Assembly (NCBI RefSeq): GCF_001043005.1
Contig: NZ_JYKZ01000003.1
Location: 410,260 to 474,259, forward strand
Direction of reading: 5' to 3'
Source: Pseudomonas psychrophila
GTDB taxonomy: Bacteria > Pseudomonadota > Gammaproteobacteria > Pseudomonadales > Pseudomonadaceae
DNA: 64,000 bases
Positions 50,833 through 60,061 of this stretch are shown in pieces. The notes beneath the pieces were generated by a model. The model worked only from the letters and a program-made list of their open reading frames with translations. It had not been told where the DNA came from and did no database searches. Position 1 is the first letter of the stretch, and the number at the start of each line of letters is the position of its first letter. Position numbers and translations under genes: made by a program.

Positions 50833-52347
50833 ACCCAGGCCACGGGTGGTACGCAGTCGGCCTTCCAGGCGTCGCTTCAACCCCTGAGGTTCAATGATCA
50901 GCTTCGAACCCTTGGCGGCATTGGCCCGCCCCCATTCTTCAAACAACTCCAGGCAGGAGTGATCGATATAGCTCAGGTTATTGAGGGGCACATGCACGAT
51001 GCTACCTGCCGGTACGCGAGCCAGCACTTGAGTCAATGCCGGTACTTTGAGAAAGGTCGCCGAGCCATTGAGCCGCAACTCCATTTCGCCGTTTTGGGGC
51101 AGATCAATCAGGCTGATTTTCAGGCGTGCTGCCTTCCAGGCCAGATTGGCCAGGGTCAGCCCGAAACCCAGCAGTACACCGGTCAGTAAGTCCGTGAAGA
51201 TGATTGAGAGGGCGGTCGCCGCATAGGTCAGCATCGGGATGCGGCCATAGCGCGCCAGGCCGCGAAAAGCCTTGATGTCTACCAGCTTGATGCCGGTATA
51301 CACCAGTACGCCCGCCAGGCTCGCCACCGGAATGCTTTGCAGCACGCTGGACAGCAATAGCACAAAAGCCAGCAGCCAAAGGCCATGGAACATTGCCGAA
51401 AGCCGCGTGGTGGCACCTGCCTGAACGTTGGCCGAACTGCGCACGATCACGCCGGTCATTGGCAGCGCACCCACCACACCACAGAGCATGTTGCCGACCC
51501 CTTGGGCCGTCAGCTCCTTGTCAAAGTCGGAACGTTGGCCGTTGTGCATGCGGTCAACGGCCGCTGCGGACAGCAAGGTTTCTGCGCTGGCAATAAAGGC
51601 TACCGCAAACGCCGCGATCAACAGATTGGGATCGGCAAAGCTCAGCAAATCGGCCGGGCGCAACCAGTCGATGGCATCCGCCAGGTTTTCCGGGACTTCG
51701 ACGCGCTTGACCTGCAAGGCCATGACCAGGCTGACCGCCGTGGTCAGGCCCACACCGAGCAGGGCGCCGGGGACGAAACGCAATTTTTGCGGGCGCAGCT
51801 TATCCCACGACCACATCACCACAATGGTTGCCAGGCCCAGCAGGCCAGCCTGCCAGCCAAGGGTTGGAATGGCTTGCGCCACCGCCTGCGGGAAGCCTGC
51901 AAGGTTATCGAGGCCTGAGGGCTTTGGCGCGCCGTCGAGCATCACATGTATTTGCGACAGCACAATCAGCACCCCGATCCCGGCAAGCATGCCGTAGACC
52001 ACTGCCGGGGCGGTAACACGGAACCAGCAGCCCAAGCGCAAACGTCCGGCCACCAGTTGTAAAAATCCTGCCAGGAGCAGGATCGGCCCCAGCATGGCCA
52101 TACCATGCTGGCGCACCACTTCAAAGACCAGCACGGCCAGACCGGCTGCCGGGCCACTGACTTGTAGCGGCGATCCCGCCAGCCAGCCTACGACCAGGCC
52201 ACCGATAATGCCGGTGATCAAGCCTTTGGCCGGTGGCATCCCGGAGGCGATCGCGATGCCCATGCACAAAGGCAGGGCGACCAGAAACACAACCACAGAG
52301 GCCAAAAGCTCCCGTGGCAGGACTGCTTTTAATTGCGCAGCACGCAT
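50818..52347 (-). CDS. SulP-family anion transporter, probable bicarbonate carrier
   Basis: A 509-residue SLC26/SulP protein. The ATG at 52347 has AGGGAGA upstream. It has TM helices from about residue 12 to 400, including ITGIIGGLVVGWLAGSPLQVSGPAAGL, and a C-terminal STAS domain (about 410-500) with LNNLSYIDHSCLELFEEW. The adjacent upstream beta-carbonic anhydrase on the same strand matches the Pseudomonas pair PA0102/PA0103 as I recall it. This suggests bicarbonate more than sulfate, by inference. Confidence 0.88.
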   Translation of the reverse strand: MRAAQLKAVLPRELLASVVVFLVALPLCMGIAIASGMPPAKGLITGIIGGLVVGWLAGSPLQVSGPAAGLAVLVFEVVRQHGMAMLGPILLLAGFLQLVAGRLRLGCWFRVTAPAVVYGMLAGIGVLIVLSQIHVMLDGAPKPSGLDNLAGFPQAVAQAIPTLGWQAGLLGLATIVVMWSWDKLRPQKLRFVPGALLGVGLTTAVSLVMALQVKRVEVPENLADAIDWLRPADLLSFADPNLLIAAFAVAFIASAETLLSAAAVDRMHNGQRSDFDKELTAQGVGNMLCGVVGALPMTGVIVRSSANVQAGATTRLSAMFHGLWLLAFVLLLSSVLQSIPVASLAGVLVYTGIKLVDIKAFRGLARYGRIPMLTYAATALSIIFTDLLTGVLLGFGLTLANLAWKAARLKISLIDLPQNGEMELRLNGSATFLKVPALTQVLARVPAGSIVHVPLNNLSYIDHSCLELFEEWGRANAAKGSKLIIEPQGLKRRLEGRLRTTRGLGSATA

Positions 52348-52431
52348 GATGATTCTCCCTGGGGGGGGGCTTGGGGCGTGGCAAGGCCTGGCGTCATGCC
52401 TGGCCGCCACTGCTACCTCATTGGGACAGGT

Positions 52432-53160
52432 TTAGAAGCGCGCTTTAGGTGTCGCGCAAGGGATTGTCTGGAGATTGTCCAATGGCAGGAAACTGCCAGA
52501 CTCTGCGTCGTAGGCTTTGATTTGGCTGGTTTCGATGTTGTAGACCCAACCATGGATAAACAACTGGCCGCTGGCCATGCGCGAAGCGACTGAGGGATGG
52601 GTACGCAAGTGCTGCAACTGAGCAATCACGTTTTCTTCGGTGAGCACGTGCATGCTTTCAGCTTCATTGGCGCAGGAACAGTTTTCCTGAACCATGCTTT
52701 TGGCCACTTCGGCATGGCGCAGCCAGGCTTTGACCGTGGGCATTTTCTCAAGGCTTTGCGGGTTAAGTACTGCGCGCATGGCACCACAGTCTGAGTGCCC
52801 ACAGACGATGATGTGCTGTACGCCCAGTGCCAGGTTGGCGTATTCGATCGCCGTGCTGACCCCGCCATTCATCTCGCCATAAGGCGGTACGACGTTGCCG
52901 ACGTTACGGGTGACGAACAAATCGCCAGGAGCGCTTTGGGTAATCAATTCGGGGACGATTCGAGAATCGGCGCAAGCGATAAACATTGCCCTTGGGCGTT
53001 GAGCGGTGGCCAGTTTTTTGAACAGGTCTTTCTGTTGTGGAAAGACCTCACGATGGAAGTGCAGAAAACCTTCAACAATGAGCTGCAGTGCTGCACCAGC
53101 CTGTTCCGTTTCAGGAGGGGCAGTAGCTGCAGCCGAGCGCTGTGTGACCTTGATATCCAT
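52432..53160 (-). CDS. Beta-class carbonic anhydrase
   Basis: A 242-residue enzyme converting CO2 to bicarbonate. Zinc ligands Cys63, His122 and Cys125 and the Asp65-Arg67 dyad are visible in ACADSRIVPELI and GHSDCGAM. GAGGATGAACG precedes the ATG. It lies 84 bases upstream of the SulP gene in the same direction, consistent with coupled hydration and transport of bicarbonate. Confidence 0.93.
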   Translation of the reverse strand: MDIKVTQRSAAATAPPETEQAGAALQLIVEGFLHFHREVFPQQKDLFKKLATAQRPRAMFIACADSRIVPELITQSAPGDLFVTRNVGNVVPPYGEMNGGVSTAIEYANLALGVQHIIVCGHSDCGAMRAVLNPQSLEKMPTVKAWLRHAEVAKSMVQENCSCANEAESMHVLTEENVIAQLQHLRTHPSVASRMASGQLFIHGWVYNIETSQIKAYDAESGSFLPLDNLQTIPCATPKARF

Positions 53161-53595
53161 CGTTCATCCTCTGTGGTAGAGCAGGGGAAAAGCTAATGCG
53201 AGTCATTTGTGACTCGTCGGTCACGTTAGCGCCCTAAACTTAACTGAACCTTAATTGACTGCTCTAGCACGGGCTTTATATGAGGATGCTACCTATTGCG
53301 GGAGGGGGTTTTGTTGCCATGCAACGACAGCGGCTGTGGTGATTCAGGGCGACCACGATCACCGATTCCACGACTGCTACGTCGCAGTGGCGCACCAAAC
53401 CTGACGCAGCCTCGTTCCTTCGGTGGCTACTTGTATGTTGGCGCTAAACCGTTTTTCGTAGGGTTCAGTGTCGTCTGCGATGTTTTTTGCTTTTGCTGGA
53501 GCCATACGAATGTCCAGACGACGCGAATGCCCATCACAGAAGGCCGAACGCAGGTGCTGTTATGGGGGTGGCGCGGCAGGACGCCGCGCCTGGAC

Positions 53596-53863
53596 GAGGC
53601 GGCCGTATGGTAGGGCAAGCCTTTTTGGTGACTTTTTCGGCGTCTGGAAAAAGTGACCCGCCGTAAGGGCGGAACCCGTAGAAAGTCGTGACATATCGAA
53701 TGGATATGGACTCGGCATAGGTGCGGGCGCTTCGCAAAACAACTGGCACACGGGGTACATATCCGGCATTTGCGGTTAACTGAAATGATGGTTTCGCTCT
53801 TACAGCGAGTCACTTTGCAAAAGCGGCAAAGTAACCAAAGCGCTTTCGCCCCCGCGTACGGCC
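53596..53863 (+). repeat. Direct repeat, first copy (268 bp)
   Basis: Collinear with 54418-54685 without a length change (constant offset 822). It includes GGCCGTATGGTAGGGCAAGC, GTAAGGGCGGAACCCGTAGA and GTAACCAAAGCGCTTTCGCC. Weaker similarity continues upstream from 53430 at an offset of 805. Confidence 0.9.
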
Positions 53864-54289
53864 CTCGCTGCGCTCAGGTTCCCTCATTCCGGTCCCGCTC
53901 CGTGGGCCCGCCGTGACGGGCCATCCCTGGCCCAACACGGCTCTCCCGGCATCCATGCCGGTCGACCCACTGCGCAGAACCTCCTCTCGGCCTCCCGAAG
54001 GGGCGGGCAGATCAAAAGCACTGCACGCCGAGGCGGCCGACCGGCCGGCCTGGTTGGTGGGTTGCATTCACGATCCGTAGCAGCTGACGAGCCGTGCGAG
54101 GCTGCGTTCGGCCTGGTGCGCCACTGCGACGTAGCCGTCGTAAAATCAGCCTCCCAGGTTTATCAGGTAAACCGCGTATTCCGGTTTTGCGACCGCTGCG
54201 TGATCGAACGCAGCCTCGTTCTACTCGTCAGCGGCTTGTATGTTGGCGCTAAAACGTTCTGCGCAGGGTTCTGTGGCGTCTGCGATGGA

Positions 54290-54343
54290 TTTTGCTTTTG
54301 CTTTTGCTTTTGCTTTTGCTTTTGCTTTTGCTTTTGCTTTTGC
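54290..54343 (+). repeat. Hexanucleotide tract (TTTTGC)9
   Basis: Nine perfect copies of TTTTGC in a row. The matching place in the first repeat copy (53485-53496) has only two. Length variation by slippage is likely. Confidence 0.95.
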
Positions 54344-54417
54344 TGGAGCCACACGTATGTCCAGACGATGCGAATGCCCATGACAGTGCCGGAGTGAGGG
54401 AACCACCGAGCCTGGGC

Positions 54418-54685
54418 GAGGCGGCCGTATGGTAGGGCAAGCCTTTTTGGTTACTTTTTCGGCGTCTGGAAAAAGTGACCCGCTGTAAGGGCGGAACCCG
54501 TAGAAAGTCGTGACATATCGAATGGATATGGACTCGGCATCGCTGCGGGCGCTTCGCAAAACAACGGGCACACGGGGTACATATCCGGCATCCGCAGTTA
54601 ACTGAAATGATGGTTTCGCTCTTACAGCGAGTCACTTTGCAAAAGCGGCAAAGTAACCAAAGCGCTTTCGCCCCCGCGTACGGCC
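54418..54685 (+). repeat. Direct repeat, second copy (268 bp)
   Basis: Partner of 53596-53863, differing by a few substitutions. An internal part also occurs at 31327-31409. Confidence 0.9.
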
Positions 54686-54893
54686 TCCCGAAGGGCAGGC
54701 AGATCAAAAACCAGTGCAAAAACAAGATCAACGGCCCGCCGAGGCGGCCTACAGGCCGACCTGTTTAGCGAAGCACATTTCTCTAAAAGGCCGGTTGGCA
54801 ACAGAGTATCTACAAGGAATACGTAGCAGTTGACGAGCTGTGCGAGGCTACGTCCGGCTGCATCGCGAGCGGGCTAGCTCCCACCGGGGACCG

Positions 54894-55670
54894 CTACAAG
54901 GTTCTGATCGAATTGCTGATCCCACGGGCACACTGGATAACGGTCGAGGCTAATTTATCTTCGGCTTCTTCCATGCTCCAGCGACTGCTCGGCACTACCA
55001 CATGCACGGCCGCAACCGGCAGGCCGTTGCTGTTGAATATCGGTGCGGCAATGGTCATGTCGCCCAGGAACATTTCTTCCTTGTTGGTGGCATAGCCCTG
55101 ATTGCGGCTGGTGATCACACGCTCAAAAATGGCGGTGGCATCAGTCAGGGTGTAGCGGGTCAGCTCAGCCAGCGTGCTGTCTTGCAGCACACGGCGAATT
55201 TCGTCATCCCCCAGGCCACTCAGATAGGCTCGACCGCCCCCGGTGCAATACATCGGGATTCGACTGCCGATGGGCATGTGGATCGGGATAAATTTGGGTG
55301 CCACAAAACGCGAGACATAGACCATGTCCAGGCCGTCCGGCTCCGTCAGGTTGACCGTCTCGCCCGTGAGCTGGTTGAGCTCGGCCAGGTAGGGGTTTGC
55401 GACATCGACCAGTATGTCGGCTGCTAAATAGTTGTAGCCGATTTCCATAACCTTGGGCGTTAACTGGAAGCGTCGGCTTTGCGGGTGCTTACGCACATAG
55501 CCGAGTTCTTCAAGGGTATGCACCATGCGCTGGGCCGAGCTTTTGCTGATGCCCGCAACCTGCGCGATATCCGCCAGAGTCATGGTGCGCCGCGCTGCCC
55601 CGAAGCCGCGAAGTACGGCCAGGCCCTTTTCCAGTGACTGGTTGAAAAGAGGGTTGTTGCTATCGCTCAT
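54894..55670 (-). CDS. IclR-family regulator
   Basis: A 258-residue regulator with an N-terminal winged helix (about 15-70, MTLADIAQVAGISKSSAQRMVHTLEELGYV) and a C-terminal effector domain (about 85-250, including MPIGSRIPMYCTGGGRAYL). It is divergent from a binding protein/permease/FAD oxidase operon and is the natural candidate to regulate it. The effector is unknown. Confidence 0.92.
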   Translation of the reverse strand: MSDSNNPLFNQSLEKGLAVLRGFGAARRTMTLADIAQVAGISKSSAQRMVHTLEELGYVRKHPQSRRFQLTPKVMEIGYNYLAADILVDVANPYLAELNQLTGETVNLTEPDGLDMVYVSRFVAPKFIPIHMPIGSRIPMYCTGGGRAYLSGLGDDEIRRVLQDSTLAELTRYTLTDATAIFERVITSRNQGYATNKEEMFLGDMTIAAPIFNSNGLPVAAVHVVVPSSRWSMEEAEDKLASTVIQCARGISNSIRTL

Positions 55671-55700
55671 GGCGCATCCTTGGCTTTTTTTAGAGTCATG

Positions 55701-55719
55701 AATATCGATATGCGATATT
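55701..55719. promoter_or_regulatory. Perfect 7-5-7 inverted repeat, candidate IclR operator
   Basis: AATATCGATATGCGATATT pairs AATATCG with CGATATT. It lies 31 bases upstream of the IclR start and 122 bases before the divergent binding-protein gene, where an autoregulating IclR protein would bind. Confidence 0.5.
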
Positions 55720-55840
55720 TATAAATCTCTTTACGATTTAAGTAAATTGGTTATAGTCGATGGCGGCATTTTGTACCAGAGGGTGCAAGGGTGTTAAATG
55801 CTGCCCCGCAACAATAAAAGCGACCACAGGGAGATTCGCT

Positions 55841-56602
55841 ATGCACAAACCTTTTCAAGTACTGACGCTTGTATGCGCAATGGCAGCCGGACTGATTGGA
55901 TCAGCCAGTGCTGTTGCAGAGCCTGTCTATAAAGTCGGTGCAACGGCGACAGGTATCCCGTTCACCTTCCTCGATATCAAGAGCGGAAAAATCCAGGGCA
56001 TGATGGTCGACGCCGCTGAAGCCGTCGGCAAAGCAGGGGGGTTTGACACCGAGATCCAGCAAACCACGTTTGCCGCGCTGATCCCTTCGCTGACCACCAA
56101 CAAAATTGACCTGATCTCCGCTGCCATGCTCAAAACCCCTGAGCGTGAAAAGGTTGTGCAGTATTCCGATCCGATTTTCAGCTATGGCGAAGGCCTGATC
56201 GTCCAGACTGACGATCCCAAAGAATACAAGACCATGGATGACCTGGCCGGTGAAGTGGTCGGTGCTCAAGTGGGCACGGTATTCCTCGACGCCCTGAACA
56301 AGCACGGCGGCTTCAAGGAAGTGCGCAGCTACGACTCTATTCCTGACCTGATGCGTGACCTGAAACTGGGTCGCATCAAGGCTGCTTTCGGCGATCGCCC
56401 GATCATCGCCTACCAGTTGGCCCAGGGTAAAAACCCGGACGTGAAACTGTCGAGCACCTATGTGCCGGTAGTGATGGGTGATGTGTGCCTGGTCATGCGT
56501 CAGGGCGACGCCGAGAAACTGGCACAGGTCAACAAGGGCATTGCAGCCATCAAGGCTGACGGCTCCCTGCAGCGCATCATCGAGAAGTGGAAGCTGAACT
56601 GA
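55841..56602 (+). CDS. Amino acid ABC transporter substrate-binding protein
   Basis: A 253-residue periplasmic protein with GGGAG before the ATG and a signal peptide ending AVAEP. Family-3 landmarks are VGATATGIPFTFLD, VDAAEAVGKAGGFDTEI and KIDLISAAMLKTPERE. It leads an operon with one permease and an FAD oxidase, so its ligand is probably the amine or amino acid that the oxidase attacks. Confidence 0.9.
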   Translation: MHKPFQVLTLVCAMAAGLIGSASAVAEPVYKVGATATGIPFTFLDIKSGKIQGMMVDAAEAVGKAGGFDTEIQQTTFAALIPSLTTNKIDLISAAMLKTPEREKVVQYSDPIFSYGEGLIVQTDDPKEYKTMDDLAGEVVGAQVGTVFLDALNKHGGFKEVRSYDSIPDLMRDLKLGRIKAAFGDRPIIAYQLAQGKNPDVKLSSTYVPVVMGDVCLVMRQGDAEKLAQVNKGIAAIKADGSLQRIIEKWKLN

Positions 56603-56661
56603 TGATTCTGTGGCCCCCGCTCTGCGGTGGGCCACTTCTTGTAGCGGTGTGCAGGTAGTTT

Positions 56662-57318
56662 ATGTTTCTCCAGGACGCGTTGGACTTTCTTCCGATTCTG
56701 CTCAAAGGGGCAGTGGTCACTGTGCAGGTCACGGCGGGTTCGTTCCTGCTCAGTTCAGTGATTGGCCTGATGTTCGCGCTGATGATGGTTTCAAAAATCC
56801 GCGCCATCGCATTGTTCGCCATTGGCGTGGTCAATGTGATTCGCGGGTTGCCGATCATCGTGCAACTGTTCTACATCTATTTTGTCTTGCCCGACTTCGG
56901 CATCCAGCTCAGCGCCATGCAGGCCGGTGTGATTGGTCTGGGGATTGCCTATTCGGCCTATCAGGCCGAGAACTTCCGGGCCGGGATTCAGGCCATCGAC
57001 ATTGGCCAGATCGAGGCCGCCGAATCCTTTGGCATGCGTGGCCTGATGATCATGCGCCGCATTGTGCTGCCCCAGGCGTTTCGCATTGCCTTGCCGCCCT
57101 ATGGCAACACGCTGGTAATGATGCTCAAGGACTCCTCGCTGGTGTCGACCATCACCGTGGCCGAGATGACGCGCCAAGGGCAACTGATCGCTTCCTCGAC
57201 CTTTGAAAACATGACGGTCTACACCCTGGTTGCCTTGCTCTATCTGTCGATGAGTTTGCCGCTGTCTTATGGCTTGCGTCGTCTGGAAGGCCGTTTTGCG
57301 CTGCGGAGGCGTACATGA
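56662..57318 (+). CDS. Amino acid ABC transporter permease
   Basis: A 218-residue HisM/GlnP-type permease with the EAA loop ENFRAGIQAIDIGQIEAAES followed by FGMRGLMIMRRIVLPQAFR. Only one permease is present, suggesting a homodimer. The stop overlaps the FAD oxidase start (ATGA). No ATPase gene is in the operon. Confidence 0.9.
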   Translation: MFLQDALDFLPILLKGAVVTVQVTAGSFLLSSVIGLMFALMMVSKIRAIALFAIGVVNVIRGLPIIVQLFYIYFVLPDFGIQLSAMQAGVIGLGIAYSAYQAENFRAGIQAIDIGQIEAAESFGMRGLMIMRRIVLPQAFRIALPPYGNTLVMMLKDSSLVSTITVAEMTRQGQLIASSTFENMTVYTLVALLYLSMSLPLSYGLRRLEGRFALRRRT

Positions 57319-58607
57319 AAGCAACGTCGAAACTCACCTTGCCGCCTTCGCTCTGGTCCGCCACGGCTCGCACCGCTGCGATGACCCAGCCACTCGCGCA
57401 AAACAAGCGGGTGGACGTGGCAATTGTCGGCGCCGGGTACACGGGGCTTGTGACTGCACTGCGCCTGGCCGAGTCGGGTGTCAGCGTGTGCGTGCTGGAT
57501 GCAGGAGAGCCTGGCTGGGGTGCTTCGGGGCGCAACGGCGGGCAGGTGATTCCCGGGCTCAAATACGATCCTGACCAGTTGATCGAACGTTTTGGCGCGG
57601 CGCGCGGTGAAAAGATTATCGAGGCGTGCGGCGGGGCGGCTGACGAAGTGTTTTCGCTGGTTCGCGAGTACGGCATCGCCTGCGATGCAACACGCAAGGG
57701 CTGGATTCAACCCGCGTACTCCAGTGCCACGATGAAAACCCTGGAGCACCGCGCCCGGCAATGGCAGCAGCGTGGTGTGGCTGCTGAGTTGCTGGACGGC
57801 AATGCCGTTTGCCAGCGCATCGGCACGCAAAACTATGTGGGCGGCTGGGTTGACCCTCGTGCCGGGAGCCTGCACCCGCTCAATTATGCCCGTGGACTGG
57901 CCCGGTCGGCGTTGGGCCGTGGGGCGATGATTCACAGCGATAGCCGGGTGACCGATTTGCGGCGCATCGGTACGCAGTGGCAACTGAGCACTGCACAAGG
58001 TCACACCGTGACGGCCGAGCGGGTGGTGTTGGCCACCAATGGCTATACCGATGGTTTATGGCCCGGTTTGCGGCAAACCTTGCTGGCGGCCAACAGCTTT
58101 ATGATCGCGACTCGACCGCTCTCGCCGGAACTGCGCAAAACGATTTTGCCGGGTGGAGAAGTGTGTTCGGATGCACGGCGCCTGTTGCTGTACTTCAAGC
58201 AGGATGCTCAAGGGCGAGTGCTGTTGGGTGGCCGTGGGCCGTTTTCCGAGCCGGGCCGCAACGAAGACTGGGCGCATCTGGAGCGCTCGCTGATCAACGT
58301 GTTCCCGCAGTTGGCAGGCGTTGCGATTGAGTACCGCTGGAGCGGTCGCGTGGCACTTAACCACAGCGTGCTGCCGCAACTGCACGAACCGCAACCGGGC
58401 CTGTCAATCCTGATGGGCTACAACGGGCGCGGCATTGCGATGTCCACCACCCTGGGCAAACACCTCGCGGCCCGCATCTTGGGAACCAGCGATGACTTCC
58501 CGTTCCCGGTGACGCCGATTCGCAGAATTCCCTTTCATAGCTTGCAGCGTTTGTACGTGGCAGCGGGCATCAGCTACTACCGGTTGCTGGATGCCTTGCA
58601 TGGGTGA
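57315..58607 (+). CDS. FAD-dependent oxidoreductase (DAO/PuuB family)
   Basis: A 430-residue flavoenzyme. The FAD-binding motif is VAIVGAGYTGLVTALRLAESG (about 36-56), followed by WGASGRNGGQVIPG, which in this family positions the flavin, and a C-terminal GYNGRGIAMSTTLGK. Relatives oxidise gamma-glutamylputrescine or other secondary amines and D-amino acids. An N-terminal extension of about 30 residues is typical of PuuB-like enzymes. Translational coupling to the permease suggests direct use of the imported ligand. Confidence 0.87.
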   Translation: MKATSKLTLPPSLWSATARTAAMTQPLAQNKRVDVAIVGAGYTGLVTALRLAESGVSVCVLDAGEPGWGASGRNGGQVIPGLKYDPDQLIERFGAARGEKIIEACGGAADEVFSLVREYGIACDATRKGWIQPAYSSATMKTLEHRARQWQQRGVAAELLDGNAVCQRIGTQNYVGGWVDPRAGSLHPLNYARGLARSALGRGAMIHSDSRVTDLRRIGTQWQLSTAQGHTVTAERVVLATNGYTDGLWPGLRQTLLAANSFMIATRPLSPELRKTILPGGEVCSDARRLLLYFKQDAQGRVLLGGRGPFSEPGRNEDWAHLERSLINVFPQLAGVAIEYRWSGRVALNHSVLPQLHEPQPGLSILMGYNGRGIAMSTTLGKHLAARILGTSDDFPFPVTPIRRIPFHSLQRLYVAAGISYYRLLDALHG

Positions 58608-58635
58608 CGGGTGGCCTGGTACCTGGCGCTAACCT

Positions 58636-58857
58636 TCAATCAGACTTGATTGTCGAGACATCCGCTGCCCTGACCTTGATGTGTTTGCCTGCAATGTCCA
58701 CAAACTCATAGAGACCGTCCTTGTTCGTGGTCTTTGGCAGGTCTTTGGTCAGGTACTGCGTGCCGTTTTGCAGGGTTACAACGCTCGGGGTCGCGCAACC
58801 TGCCAGTCCCAGCAAGGCAACCACAAGCAGGGGTAAACCGATAGCGTTGATTTTCAT
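58636..58857 (-). CDS. YgdI/YgdR-family small lipoprotein
   Basis: A 73-residue protein with lipobox LAGC (Cys at about 21) and the short beta domain VVTLQNGTQYLTKDLPKTTN...YEFVDIAGKHIKV typical of YgdI/YgdR. Its ATG overlaps the LysR stop (ATGA), an unusual partner for such a lipoprotein. Function unknown. Confidence 0.82.
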   Translation of the reverse strand: MKINAIGLPLLVVALLGLAGCATPSVVTLQNGTQYLTKDLPKTTNKDGLYEFVDIAGKHIKVRAADVSTIKSD

Positions 58858-59792
58858 GGGTGTACCTTGAGCTCTTGGCAATGTGGAGAGTGTTCGCGCC
58901 GGGCGTCGTCGAGCAGCCAGCGCTGGAAAGTTAGTGCTGCATCTGACAGCGTTTTATGGCGAGAGTGCGCCAGATAGTCCGCGTTAGAGCTGAAAAATTC
59001 AAATGGACCCACGCGGCGCAGTTCGCCCTTGTCGATTTTGTCCTTGACCATAAAGTCCCATCCCAGCCCCACGCCCATGCCTTGCACGATTGCCTGATAG
59101 GCGAGGGTGACCTGATTGAAGGTCGGCCGCTTCGCATCGGGCTTGTGCTCCAGGCCGAAATGCGCGAACCAGTCGCGCCAGTCCATGCAGTTCCATTGCG
59201 AGGCGTCCAGTTCAATCAGGGGCAAGTCCTGAAGGTCTGAGGGCTCATTGACGCGTTTCAATTTCAAATCAGGTCGGGCAACAGGGTAGACCCTTTCGGC
59301 AAACAATGGCTCAGCATTCAGGGATGACCAGTGACCGGCGCCGTATAAAATCGTGAAATCGTAATCTGCGACGCTGGATTCGTGGATGTCGTTGCTGGCG
59401 TGAATATTCACCGTTATGGACGGATGCTCGGTATTGAACGCGAGCAATCGCCCAAACAGCCAGAACTGCGCCACGGCATGGGTGCAGAGCACCGTGACCG
59501 AGTTGGGGGCATGGGCCGTCTTGATCCGGTTGACGCCGTGCAGCAGGCGTTCAAGCAGAGTAGTGACTTCGCTGAGCAGACTTGCTCCTGCCTGCGTCAG
59601 GCAAATGCCCCGCGCCTGGCGTTCAAACAAGGTCAGTTTGAGGTTGTCTTCCAGGGCCCGGATTTTCTTGCTGATCGCGCTTTGGGTCAAGCACAGCTCG
59701 CTTGCCGCACGGGTAAAGCTGCCATTGCGTGCGACCGCTTCGAAGGTGATCAGGCTGTCCAGAGGTGGCAGGTTTTTCGAATAGCGATTCAT
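58854..59792 (-). CDS. LysR-family regulator
   Basis: A 312-residue regulator. AGAGGCAAC precedes the ATG at 59792. The N-terminal helix-turn-helix (about 13-70, LITFEAVARNGSFTRAASELCLTQSAISKKIRALE) is of the GcvA-like type and a substrate-binding-like domain follows. It is divergent from an EamA transporter, its likely target, and overlaps the small lipoprotein gene. Confidence 0.92.
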   Translation of the reverse strand: MNRYSKNLPPLDSLITFEAVARNGSFTRAASELCLTQSAISKKIRALEDNLKLTLFERQARGICLTQAGASLLSEVTTLLERLLHGVNRIKTAHAPNSVTVLCTHAVAQFWLFGRLLAFNTEHPSITVNIHASNDIHESSVADYDFTILYGAGHWSSLNAEPLFAERVYPVARPDLKLKRVNEPSDLQDLPLIELDASQWNCMDWRDWFAHFGLEHKPDAKRPTFNQVTLAYQAIVQGMGVGLGWDFMVKDKIDKGELRRVGPFEFFSSNADYLAHSRHKTLSDAALTFQRWLLDDARREHSPHCQELKVHP

Positions 59793-59955
59793 GTTGCCTC
59801 TCGTCACTGGAATGCCGCGCAAATGCTGTAGTTACTCTGTTGCCAGTCAACCCTCCCACAGTTGAAGTTTCCTTCAGGCCCTGTAGCTGCTGAGAATCTG
59901 GTTTTGCTGGCCGACCGGATACCTGTCCGGCACGGCTATCCTGCCGCGGAGTGAC

Positions 59956-59983
59956 GGTATAAGGCATTCCTGCACGGAATACC
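59956..59983. promoter_or_regulatory. Nested dyads in the LysR/EamA promoter region
   Basis: ATTCCTGCACGGAAT (59966-59980) is a 5-5-5 inverted repeat, and GGTAT (59956) with ATACC (ending 59983) forms a second, wider dyad. The region lies between the divergent genes and may be the LysR-type binding site. Confidence 0.35.
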
Positions 59984-60061
59984 AGCATGCCAAATGATCT
60001 TTTGTGACAAATCGCAGGGCCGCTTACGCTCACTCGATACTGAACTGTTTGAGAGTGTTGA

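Larger units (their letters stand above)
53161..54893. other. 1.73-kb region without genes, built of repeats
   Basis: Bases 53161-53290 are the probable carbonic anhydrase promoter. The rest is two rounds of a composite repeat (about 53395-53863 and 54070-54685), a hexanucleotide tract and part of a REP (54863-54886). The open frames here are low-complexity translations (alternating Lys-Gln or Lys-Ala) or repeat fragments, and none has a credible start. Confidence 0.75.

Noticed and set aside
54163..54731. Open frames with Lys-Gln or Lys-Ala tracts
   Set aside because: They are the complement of the TTTTGC tract in different frames and lie within non-coding repeat sequence.
40122..54893. The island as a recently integrated genomic island
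   Set aside because: Although repeats flank it, there is no integrase, tRNA gene or direct-repeat attachment site, and codon use looks like its neighbours by eye.
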